Shown piece by piece: positions 21,904 to 31,751 of a DNA stretch of 64,000 nt. Numbering within the stretch: the first letter of the stretch is position 1; every line of letters begins with the position of its first letter. The stretch comes from Escallonia rubra (lineage: Eukaryota; Streptophyta; Magnoliopsida; Escalloniales; Escalloniaceae), in NCBI GenBank assembly GCA_033065855.1, contig JAVXUO010000740.1:310001-374000 (forward strand), in the 5' to 3' direction. The position numbers and the translations under genes are program-made. The notes beneath the pieces are model-generated. The model was not told the origin of the DNA. It did not search any database and saw only the letters and a list, made by a program, of their open reading frames with translations.

Positions 21904-23628
21904 TTACATACATGATGGGTTGATACAGGTGCAAATTTGCACATAACTAATTCATTGCAGAGATTTCTTTCCGTGAAGAAGTTAAACAAAGGGAACCATA
22001 ATGTGCTGGTAGGAAATGAAAAGAACGCTCAAGATGAAGTTGTAGAACTCTCTGTTTAGTTTTGGAGAGTGGCTTCAATTTAGATTTAGTTGATACTGTT
22101 TATGTTCCCAGTGTGACTAGAAACCTTATTTCTGTTTCTAAACTTGATGCTTATGGATATTCGTTTAAGTTTTAGACTAAAGGCCTCTCTCTTTTCCTTT
22201 GCTCTAGAGCTATTGGCTCTGATTTGTTGGAGAGAAACCTCTACAAATTACGTTTGGATACTTCTATTACTGAATTCTTGAAAACAATGAACATCAATGA
22301 TATAGTTGCTAAAACTTGTGGTAAGAGAAAACGAAACATGAAAATTCTGCTAAATTGTGGCATGAACATCTAGGTCACATTCATGAGGCAGAATGGAATG
22401 CCTCATTTAAGGATGGAATTCTTCATTTTCTAGATTTTTCAGATTTTGACACATGTATTGAATGTATTAAAGGAAAATTTGTAAAAGGCAATAAATGTGG
22501 TGCCACTCAAGTACGAGGCCTTTAAAGGTTATCCATACTAACATTTGTGGACCTTTCCTTACACCGGGTATTGGTGGTCATATATATACTTTATCACCTT
22601 CATTGATGACCATTCACGTTATGGATATGTTTACCTCATTCATGAAAAATCCGAATCTCTAACTATATTTAAGACTTACAAAGCCGAAGTTGAAATCAAC
22701 TTGACCTAAAGATAAAGTTGTAAGATTTGACAGATGATGAGAGTATTATGAAAAATTCTCTTAAATGAGTCATACTCCTAGTCCTTTTGCTTTGTTTTTG
22801 GAAGAATATGGCATCGTTGCTCAGTATATAATACCGGATACACCCTAGCCAAATGGTGTAGCTGAAAGGCAAAATACTATGTTGATGGATATGGTATGAA
22901 GTATGATATGCCAAAGTACTCTACTAGAGTTTTTGTGGGTTGAAGCACTTAAAAAAAAATTATGCATATTCTTAACAGGGTTCCTAGTAAGTCTGTGCCT
23001 AAAAAACCTTTTGAGTTGTGGACACAGAAGAAACCAAGTTTGGGATATTTTCATGTGTGGGGTTGTTTAGCTGAAGCAAAAGTTTACAATTCACATACTA
23101 AGAAACTCGATCCAAGACCATAAGTTCTCATTTTATAGGTTACACTGAAAGGTCTAAGGGTTTCAGATTTTTACTGTCCATCACATACCATTAGAATTGT
23201 TGAAACTAGGCCTGCAATATTTTCTTAAGATGCTGAGTATAGTGGGAGTAGTACACCAACAATAATAAACTTAGAGGAAATTCAGGATCATGTTTCTATT
23301 CATGTTATCCAAAAGGTTGGTGCATCATTACCTTATATAAAAGATATCGAAGCACTTGAGGTAGTACTTAATGATGCGCCCCCTTATAATGGATCATGCT
23401 CGAAATTTTGCTAACAAACAACCTCTTTGAAAGTTAGAAAGCGAGAAATGGACAGCTATCTCGGATGACTATATTGTGTACCTAGATGAGGCTGGTTATA
23501 ATCTGGGCATAAGAAATGATCCTACATCCTTTAAAGAAGCTATTAAGCGATCACTCAGCTCAATGGCTTGAAGTCATGAAAGATGAGTTAGAGGCAATGA
23601 AAATATATGAAGTTTGGAACTTGTTGAT
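21904..23628 (+). pseudogene. Ty1/copia pol remnant
   Basis: It begins with a protease-like WVDTGANLHITN at about 21918. Then come a GAG-pre-integrase trace (LWHEHLGHIH near 22360), integrase core and C-terminal traces (KKPFELW, FHVWGCLAEAKVYN at 23005-23095), and a linker before RT (DDYIVYLDEAGYN, SFKEAI at 23470-23545). Many stops and frameshifts are present. RT and RNase H are missing because the element stops at about 23628. It is the 3' half of the copia element that starts near 6750. Confidence 0.75.
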
Positions 23629-24593
23629 GTAACATCCTGAAAATTCGAAGCTTTAACACCTGGACTTTTCCGGAGCATTATCACCCCGAACTCCCGGAGC
23701 GTTAAAACAATCACTACTTAATGACATAAAAACCTCGATTTCAAATAACTAACTATGAAAACCGATGTCAGAGCTTCTAATAATTATAATTCCTCAAATC
23801 AATTTAAATCTAACCAACAAGCTAGAGAAGTTTACCCGCGAAGGGGTCTTAATGATCAATACTAAAAATTTAATTCACTAGCTCGGCTCTAATGCATTCT
23901 CAGGCAACTTAATGCTGTCTATCACTTGCGGAAAGGAAGTCAAAGGAGAGTGAGCTTTCGAGAGTTCAGTAAGGTCGATCAAAGATTTAAACAACAAAAA
24001 CAATTCGGACGGTTTTACATTTAAACCAAATAATGACTTTTAAAATAGAGAACAAAACGATTCAAATGATTTACTAAGGGTTTTCAAACAAAATCACATC
24101 ATTTCAATATAAACATAGGGATGAGTGTCAACTCAATCCTTTAAATCAATAATCATTTTCAAAAACATCAGGTGCAAATAAACAGAAAACAGGAAACATT
24201 GAACATGAGTAGTACACTATAGCAAAGGCACCTCGACAGTGCTCGCTACGCTTTACATATGCATATGTACATTGACTAGTCCAGTTAGGTACTAGTTTAA
24301 TCCAACCAACAGACCATCCTTATAACTCCAGCAATACATACCATCCTTATAACTCCCAGATTACTAGCTCATGTCAACATTGAGAAGCAATAAATATATT
24401 TGAAAGTAGTTTTTGATGATTGAGTCAATAAACAGAGGAGAATGAACCAGAATTTCAAACGATCGCTATACGGCTCAAACTAGGGTTTCATGGGCAGTTA
24501 AAAAAAACTTTTTTATATCAATCATAAAAATGAACAATCAATGTTGATAAGGCGGTGGGTTCCAAATAAATAAGAAACGGGTTAATGAAGAAA
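23629..24593. other. Possible LTR fragment, no gene
   Basis: It starts TGTAACATCCTGAAAATTCG at 23631, a type of start seen in plant gypsy LTRs (TGTAACACCC...). No second copy or end could be identified. No coding frame. Confidence 0.35.
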
Positions 24594-26600
24594 ATAAACA
24601 TTTAAGCTAACAAAGGCTTTACATGCCATGACAGCACAACAAATCGGGCAACAAACATATATGATAATTCTGTACCATTCTTTTCGACATATCTCTTTAA
24701 TTTTGGCCAATAATACCCATCTTGCATGCTAACAATGGTTTTATCATGACCCAGATTATTACTTTGTTCTTCCCATGTAATTAGCAGAATCTATTTTCTC
24801 CCTTGATGAAGTTTGAGAAATGAAAAGCTGATTTTATTTGAACATGTAACCATACAGAGTACAAAAATGGGTTAAATGCAAAACTGTCCCCATGTGGTTT
24901 ACACGTTTTTACAGGTAGCTCCCTGTATTTCAAAAATTTACAATAATATCCCGTGTCCTTGACAAAAGCATTGCAAAAGAGTTCAAAAGCGAACGTCCGT
25001 CCACAATATATGTGAGTCACATGCCATTTTTCTAACTAAAATGAAGGGCAAAATTGTAACTTTAGTAAAAAATCCCTTATCTTTATTCAGGACAGACTCC
25101 ACTAGCCACTGTGACTGGGAGCACGGACTCCACCAGCCAATTCACCACTTTGCACTTGAATCCAAAGTAGAACCCTAATCCCCCTACCCCATCAATTCAA
25201 TCCCCACAAATGCAACTTCTATGAAACTGAACCACATCTCTGACTGAGTCAACTGTGGCATGGATGAGTGGCTCTTCATCTACAACATTTGCCTCCTTGG
25301 CATACTACGTTGCCTCTACACCACCTGCTTCTTCACATGTATGATGGAGACCCCCTACCGCCCCATCAAAATACCCTCCACCAGCTACCGTGACTATAAC
25401 CTCCACCAGCCATGATGACTACATCCTCTACCAGTCACCGTCACTGCCACCACAGCTTTCACCAGCCACTGTCACATCGAAAACCAACACTACAGCCATC
25501 GACAACCACTTATCCACACCATTACCCCGCCACCAACCAAAAATTAAACCCACCACCAAATCCAACTCACGGTCTCTACCCTCACCATCATCGCCACCCC
25601 AACTCGCTATGATAATTGACATCACAATTGCCACCCTATCCTACTACCATCTAACTGTTCTTTCCATTTTTTCTTCCTATTTACTTTTCCTTCTTCCCAA
25701 CAATTATGAGCATCCATCGAAGCTGGGATATGAAAATTTTGTTCAATTTGTGAAGGCAAAATCTTTGGGTTATAGTTTGACAGTGCATATAGGTTAATTT
25801 TGTGGTGGCGGTGGCAGTTGGTCATGGTGGGGGTGGTCAAAAGTTGGTCAAGAAAAGAAGAAAGAGGAGAGAGCATATCTCAGAAGCAAGAATCTCATAA
25901 GAAGGGGGCCATGTTGGCCTAATGCTTCAAAATTGCCCTAATAATGTTAAGTTACAATTTGCACATGATTATTTCAACATTATTTTGGACGGACATTGGG
26001 TTTTGGACTCGTTTGCAATGCTTTTGTCAAGGATACGTGACATTATTGCAAAAGTTGTAAACACGGGAGCGACTTCCAAAAATGTGTAAATCACAGGGGA
26101 CAGTTTTGTATTTAACCCTACATAAATCTTTTACATCTTGATTAGTTCCACATCCTGACTTCGTCTTCACATAGCTCTAGCAACTAATAAGGTGGCTCTT
26201 TGACTTAGAGCATCTACAACACACCTTATCAGACCATATTTATGCTTCATGGTATAAGATATCAGCTCAAAACAAGCCAATCATCTGGCATATGCATCCG
26301 ATTGTCATGCTTCTGAATTTTGAAGTGCTACAAGGCCTGATGGTTATAGATAAATAGCAGAATTCACCCTATAAGTGATTCTCCTAATTCGTTAGAAGTT
26401 TACACAAGTGCACATAGCTCTCCCTCATAAGTAAACCACTTATGCTTAACTTCATGTAAACTTTCACTCAAAAAAGCCACAGTTCGCGTTCTTAGGATAG
26501 AATCCACCAATTCCCACACCATAGTCATTTCCCACACCATAGTCATTTCCCACAACATAGGCATTACATCTAATTTTGATTAACTTTTTAAAACATGGTA
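24594..26600 (-). pseudogene. Second copy of decayed gypsy pol fragment, split by a transposon
   Basis: 24594-24868 and 26119-26600 together match 5290-6010 in the same order and orientation; the 1250-bp Mutator-like element sits between the two halves. On the minus strand 26280-26130 reads as the end of gypsy RNase H (ISYTMKHKYG, VVDALSQRATLL), followed after the insertion by traces of the integrase N-terminal region. It is heavily mutated. A local triplication of CATAGTCATTTCCCACA-type units is at about 26515-26570. Confidence 0.65.
24869..26118. mobile_element. Mutator-like element with ~130-bp TIRs, non-autonomous
   Basis: The ends GGGTTAAATGCAAAACTGTCCCC and, on the reverse complement, GGGTTAAATACAAAACTGTCCCC begin TIRs that align for about 130 bp (CTTGACAAAAGCATTGCAAA is shared). 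The flanks are TACAAAAAT (24860-24868) and TACATAAAT (26119-26127), a 9-bp duplication with one mismatch. The related uninterrupted sequence at about 5570 acts as an empty site. The interior is CACC-rich on the plus strand; a 135-codon Thr/Pro/Ser-rich frame at 25390-25797 is low complexity and probably not a gene. No transposase. Confidence 0.9.
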
Positions 26601-26641
26601 AAACGAGACTTGGTGGGTAAAGCAAGAACTGGTGCGGTAGT

Positions 26642-27062
26642 TGATATAGCTAAATATATCCACCCAACCAACTGATGACACGTGGCATGGTTGACTTTGA
26701 GTAGACTAAGGAATCTGTATCAGGACAGATTCTAAGAGAGGTGATAGAAGCCGTTTAGAACTCAATTGTTAAAAGGAGAGTCTTAACATGGCTCTAATAC
26801 GTTAAGGATCAGTCAGAAAAGAGTCCTAAAGAAGAGAGGAGTTTGGAAATGGCCTATATAATGGGAAAATCCTCAGGTACATAGACAAGTTCACACACAC
26901 GAACGCCCAGTGCATTTCAGCTATTCAGAACTCTATCCTTATAGAAACATTCTGACTTTAGTATCAGAGCCGCCTCCACCGAAACATCCCCGGTGGTCAT
27001 TCTGTGCTTTGTTTTTCAGGTTCATTTCCTAGCTGTGATCCCGATCAAGATTTAAGTAGCAA
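26642..27062 (+). repeat. 5' LTR of Tat-lineage element
   Basis: It starts TGATATAGCTAAATATATCC and is closely similar to 35029-35410 over 382 bp. It probably ends at AGTAGCA just before the primer-binding site. A TATA-like CCTATATAATGG is at about 26852-26863. Confidence 0.8.
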
Positions 27063-27066
27063 TATT

Positions 27067-27084
27067 TGGCGCCATCCGTGGGAC
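27067..27084 (+). other. Primer-binding site of Tat-lineage element
   Basis: TGGCGCCATCCGTGGGAC lies a few bases after the LTR end. The TGGCGCC start is common in plant Tat and Athila elements. The cognate tRNA was not checked. Confidence 0.7.
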
Positions 27085-27095
27085 CATTTAGGAAC

Positions 27096-27900
27096 ATGGC
27101 TAGACAATCACCTTCAGCTAGTCGCTCCGTCCAGAATTGACGAGCGAGATCAAGTGGCTCCTACCGAAGAGGCCAAGAAGGAGCCCAAGAGAATGCGAGT
27201 GTTATAAACACTATCTCGGGCGAGATCACCGCAGGGAGGTCATTCGGACAAGGACAGAAAGCTTACGCAAGAGAAATCCTCACCACTATTGGACCGTTGG
27301 CTAAAAGGCAAAAGATGGAACTAGCCCCAGTAATATCCTTCTCAGACGACGATGTGGGAGACACAAGAACACCTCATGACGACCCACTGGTAGTTGCACT
27401 CCGAGTTGGGAACTTCGACATGAAAAGAATCCTCGTGGATAATGGGAGCTCGCCAGAGGTTCTTTTTTATGAGGCGTTTTAAAAAATAAACATTTCGTCC
27501 GACCGCTTACGGAAGATAGATACGCCCCTCTACGGCTTCTCTAACCACCCTGTTGCTTGTGAGGGAATTATTGCATTACCAGTGACCGTGGGTGCCCCTC
27601 TGACCCAAGCCAAGCTGATGCTAGATTTCGTGGTGGTATGCCTATAATGCAATTCTGGGCCGAACAACGTTAAACCAATTAAGTCGGTGGTATCAACGTA
27701 CCACATGAAAATGAAATTCCCCATGGAGAATGGAGTTGGGGAAGTCAAGGGTGACCAGGTGGTGGCTCGGCAGTGCTACATGGCGTCATGCAGAAACAGA
27801 GCCCAATGAAACCCTCATGATTGAAGATTTGAGGGATGCGACCAAAGTTGAGAGAGGCAAACTAGCTGAAGACCTCATTGATATTGAGTTATAACCAGGA
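27096..27900 (+). pseudogene. Gag remnant and aspartic protease (Tat gypsy)
   Basis: After ATG 27096 a short gag N-terminal piece runs into the segment just before protease (GEITAGRSFGQGQKAYA at about 27218-27268). The open frame 27297-27482 holds the protease active-site region ILVDNGSSPEVLF, where the family usually has DTGSS, so the catalytic Asp is followed by Asn rather than Thr. Downstream, 27483-27900 still resembles the rest of protease and the RT linker but carries stops (TAA at 27481) and frame changes. The maturation protease of this copy is unlikely to work. Confidence 0.7.
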
Positions 27901-27921
27901 AACAAAGAAAATACAGTAAGG

Positions 27922-28845
27922 GTGGGAACATGTTTGTCAGACGACCTCAAGCTCAAGCTTGTGGACTTATTGCAAAGCTACTCAGACATCTTCGCTTGGA
28001 CATCATCCGATATGCCTGGGATTGATCCGGAAGTGATCACCCATAAGTTGAATGTGGACCCGATCAAGAAGCCGGTCAAGCAAAAGAAGAGGACGTTCAT
28101 TCCAGAAAGACAAGTAAAAATCGAGGAAGAAGTTGACAAGTTGTTGGCAACCGGATTCATTGAGGAGATATCATACCCTGATTGGATCGCCAATGTTGTG
28201 ATGGTACCTAAGTTGAGCGACCGTTGGCGCATATGCATCGACTTCATTGACCTTAACAAGGCCTGTCCAAAGGACAGTTACCCGCTACTACGAATTGATA
28301 TCTTGATTGATGCCACTTCGGGTCATGAGTTGTTAAGTTTCATGGATGCGTATTCTGGTTACAACCAGATTAAGATGTGCGTAGACGATATTCCCAAGAC
28401 CTCATTTATTACAGAACGGAGATTATATTGCTACAAAGTCATGCCTTTCGGACTCAAGAACGCAGGGGCAACTTATCAGCGCCTCGTTAACATCATATTC
28501 CGCGATTCAATTGAGAAAAATATGGAGGTATATGTGGACGACATGCTGGTAAAGAGTGTAGAAGCTGAGGCTCATGTGAAAGACCTCAAGGAAACCTTTG
28601 ACATCTTGAGAGCTTACAACATGAAGCTAAACCCACTCAAGTGTGCATTTGGCGTAGCATCAGGGAAATTTTTAGGATTCATGGTCTCTCAGCGGGGTAT
28701 CGAAGCCAACCCAGAGAAGATAGACGCTATTCATGCCATGAAGTCGCCTAAGACAATCAAGCAGGTTCAAGAGCTTACAGGAAGAGTGGCTTCTTTAGGA
28801 AGGTTCATGTCCAAATCAGCGGAAAAATGCCTTCCTTTTTTTTAA
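27922..28845 (+). pseudogene. Gypsy reverse transcriptase
   Basis: A 307-codon open frame covers almost the whole RT domain. It starts with the DIFAWTSSDMPGI linker, then RT motifs WRICIDFIDLNKACPKDSYP, LLSFMDAYSGYNQI, MPFGLKNAGATYQRL, the catalytic VYVDDMLVKS (about residues 203-212), LKCAFGVASGKFLGF and the connection VQELTGRVASLGRF. All RT core motifs, including both Asp of the YVDD box, are present. The frame stops at 28843-28845 in a run of nine T just before RNase H, most simply a slippage frameshift. The enzyme would copy the element RNA into DNA within the particle. Confidence 0.92.
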
Positions 28846-29371
28846 GGCTATCAGGAAGGAGAAAGATTTCGAGTGGACAGAAGAATGCCAAAAATTGTTC
28901 AAAGAATTGAAGCATTACTTATCATCCCCGTTGTTTCTTACAAAACCAGTTACTGGTGAAGACTTGTTCATATACCTATCGATTAGTGAGGTAGCGGTAA
29001 GCACGATTTTAATCTGGGAAGAGGAAGGCAAGCAAAGAACTGTTTATTACATAAGCAAGGTCTTACAAGACGTGGAGACGAGGTATCCTCGAATAGACAA
29101 AGTGGCCCTTGCCCTTGTCACATCGGCGAGAAAACTGAGACCATACTTCCAGTCGCACACCATCGTTGTATTGACTGATCAACCATTGGGGAAGTTCTCC
29201 AAAATCCTGATGCGTCAGGAAGATTAGTAAACTGGTCGGTGGAACTGGGTGAGTTCGATATTAAGTACCAACCCCGTACAGCAATTAAGGCTCAAGCCTT
29301 ATTAGATTTTGTTGTTGAGTGCACAATACCGGAAGACCCCCCACAGTTGATTCTTTCAGAAGTTTCGAATT
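28846..29371 (+). pseudogene. Gypsy RNase H domain and connection
   Basis: It continues the RT in a shifted frame (KDFEWTEECQKLFKEL, then 28895-29227). Typical gypsy RNase H motifs follow (LFIYLSISEVAVSTIL, VYYISKVLQDVETRYP, KVALALVTSARKLRPYF). The frame ends at TAG 29225-29227, and the next part (LVNWSVELGEFDIKYQPR) is in another frame. The first catalytic position, normally Asp in LYLAVS, is not conserved (LSISEVAVS). Tat elements carry this degenerate RNase H plus a second one downstream. Confidence 0.8.
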
Positions 29372-29929
29372 CTTTCAGATGGCTCTTCCAAGGTAGGGAG
29401 TAGCGGAGCCGGGCTTATACTTATCAGCCCTGAGAAGTTCGTGATTGAGTATGCTCTTCGCTTCAATTTCCAGGCATCAAATAATGAAGCTGAGTACGAA
29501 GCGCTACTAGCAGGAATAAGGTTAGCACACTCTCTAAAAGTCGACTCTCTTTCCATCCACAGTGATTCTCAGTTGGTTGTGAATCATATCTTGGGAGAGT
29601 ATGGAGCGAAAGATGATAGAATGGCCCAGTATCTCCAGGCCGTGAGGACGGAAGCCGCTAAGTTCAAAAATTTCGCCATCCGCCACATACCGAGAGATCA
29701 AAATGCCCAAGCAGACTCACTGTCAAGACTAACTTCCGAGGACATTTCAGAGTTCTCCCGTACAATATACATTGAGTTTCTCCAAGAGAGAAGTATTCAG
29801 CTCTCAAAGAAAGTGGATGTAGTAGAACATGAACCCTGCTGGATGGACCCAATTATTCAGTACCTCGTCTCAGGAGCGTTACCTTTAGAGCGAAGCGAAG
29901 CGAAGCGAAGCACACATTTTACGTGCTAA
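29372..29929 (+). pseudogene. Second, archaeal-type RNase H (Tat clade)
   Basis: An open stretch of about 180 codons runs through 29929. The domain shows DGSSKVGSSGAGLIL (first Asp near 29377), NNEAEYEALLAG (Glu), SIHSDSQLVVNHI (Asp) and DQNAQADSLSRL (Asp), so all four catalytic acidic residues of the RVT_3-type RNase H are in place. A dual RNase H arrangement marks the Tat lineage. At 29889-29910 a GCGAA repeat (GAAGCGAAGCGAAGCG) has expanded and disturbs the frame into integrase. Confidence 0.88.
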
Positions 29930-31086
29930 AGTTACTCAGTTTGCTCTTGTAGATGGGATGCTATACAAGAAATCTTTTAGCCTGTCGTACCTTAAGTGCC
30001 TGAGCCCTAAAGAGGCAAACTATGCGTTGTAGGAGGTACATGAAAGTATTTGCGGACAACACTTGGGTGGAAGAAACCTGGCACACAAAATCTTGAGGCA
30101 AGGCTATTACTGGCCAGAAATGCAAAAAGATGCGATTAAATTCACGAAAAGGTGTGACCGATGTAAAAAATTTGCCCCAATCATGCACGCACCGGTGTCG
30201 CCCCTTAGTATATTAACTTCCCCAATCCCATTCGCAATGTGGGAAATGGATATTTTGGGCCCTTTTCTGATGGCTACTGGGCAAAGACGATTTGTGATAG
30301 TCGTCATCGACTACTTCACAAAAATGGACTGAGGCCGAACCATTGGCCACCATAACGACATCAATATGCGAAGAGTTATTCTGGAAGAACGTTGTCTGCC
30401 GCTTTGGGGTTCCAAAGGTTTTGATCACCGATAATGGGAAGCAATTCGATAATTCTAACTTTCGAAGCTTTTGTGAAGGTCTCTCTATTGATCTCTGTTT
30501 TACGTCGGTTGCCCATCCCCAATCCAATGGACAAACAGAGAACATGAATCGCTCCATTCTTCAAGGGTTGAAAAGAAAGCTAGATGATGCTAAGGGGGCA
30601 TGGGTTGATGAGCTCCCTAAGGTACTTTGGGCATACCGCACAACACCCCATTCTGTGACGGGCGAGACGCCATTTCTGCTGTGTTTCTGGACAGAGGCGC
30701 TGCTGCTCGTAGAAGTGGGCCTCCCCACGGTTCGAGTGTTGCAGTTTTCGGATGCAAAAAATGAGGAAAATCTTAGAGGAAATCTGGACCTATTAAATGA
30801 TGCGCGCGCCCAAGCCTTAGATCGAATGATTTCAACAAAATAATGAGTCGCGCGATACTATAATCGAAGGGTTCGAATGAGGATATTTAGAGTTAGCAAC
30901 CTAGTCCTCAGAAAATTAGAAGTTTCAGATCCGAAGGCTGCTGTCGGGAAGTTGTCGCCAAACTGGGAAGGACCTTACAAGGTATCGAAGGTGCTTAGAC
31001 CAGGCGCTTATTCACTGGAAACACTTTCAGGAAAAGCTATCCCGCGAATCTGGAATGTTGGAAACTTGTGGCAATACTACCAGTAG
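29930..31086 (+). pseudogene. Gypsy integrase
   Basis: The N-terminal zinc-binding part has HESICGQHLGGRNLAHKI and CDRCKK (His-His-Cys-Cys). The catalytic core has Asp in WEMDILGPF, Asp in LITDNGKQF and Glu in QSNGQTENMNR. Lesions: a TAG at 30030-30032, a frameshift near 30330, and a frame end at 30841-30843. The last frame (30877-31086) holds the C-terminal module (NWEGPYKVSKV), near the expected end of pol. Integrase would insert the cDNA into the chromosome. This copy cannot make a full-length protein. Confidence 0.88.
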
Positions 31087-31751
31087 AGTCTTGTATCTGT
31101 TACAAGACATTTCTTTTCTTTTGGGGGAAAGTGGGATAGAACTCAGTTGGATAATAGAGATGAATTATTTCCATTGTAATAAGAATCTTCTTCAGTTTGA
31201 AATATATCGTTTCGACTATCCAAGATTAACATCTTTATCATTGTTTGAAAGAGTTATTGTTTACATTAGCATAACGGTGTTGGTTAGCTCAGATAACGAT
31301 ATTCATGTTCCCAAGAACAAAATACATTCAATACCCGCGCAAAATGCCTGAACAGACTGATCGGACGAATAAAACCATGAAGGTTGCTCAAGAAAAATAT
31401 CACCCAATGTGATAGGGTAGGACACAAGTCTTACCTAACACGGTTTAGCTTTAGTTCTAGCCCGAGAAACGGAAAAACCCAGTAGGAGTTCGTCACCCTA
31501 CCCCATTTTGTTAATTCGAAACCTGGCCGAGCGTGAGTGCGAGGCTTCTTTGCCAGCCCTTAGCTGACGATAAGCGCGCGCGTCAAAGTAAAAAAAATGC
31601 AAGGTATGAAAAGATTCAACACAAGATTGCTAGAATAAAACCCATCAAAGGGTAAACAAAAACATGCCAAGTTGCAAGCCTCTAGGGCAATAAAAGTACT
31701 GGGGGCACATCAAGTAGAAATTGCAAAACAGGGGAATAAAGATAAACTGTC
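31087..31751. other. Region between pol and antisense gene
   Basis: No coding frame on either strand that I trust. The block 31456-31600 (GGAGTTCGTC, CTGGCCGAGCGTGAGTGCGA) recurs at about 35411-35560. Confidence 0.6.

Larger units (their letters stand above)
6750..23628 (+). mobile_element. Decayed Ty1/copia element, interrupted by two insertions and 3' truncated
   Basis: The parts are: proposed 5' LTR 6750-7258, primer-binding site 7261-7270, a long non-coding leader (7271-9630, broken by the Mutator-like element 7867-8955), gag remnant 9633-10413, and pol remnant 21904-23628. The 11.5-kb LTR element at 10419-21898 lies between gag and pol. Removing it, with one copy of its 5-bp duplication, brings the zinc-knuckle/protease linker together in the expected order. 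No 3' LTR was found; the sequence changes at about 23629. Confidence 0.65.

Noticed and set aside
25390..25797. 135-codon Thr/Pro/Ser-rich frame inside the third Mutator-like element
   Set aside because: Low complexity, no splice or start context, no recognised domain; kept only as possible captured DNA.
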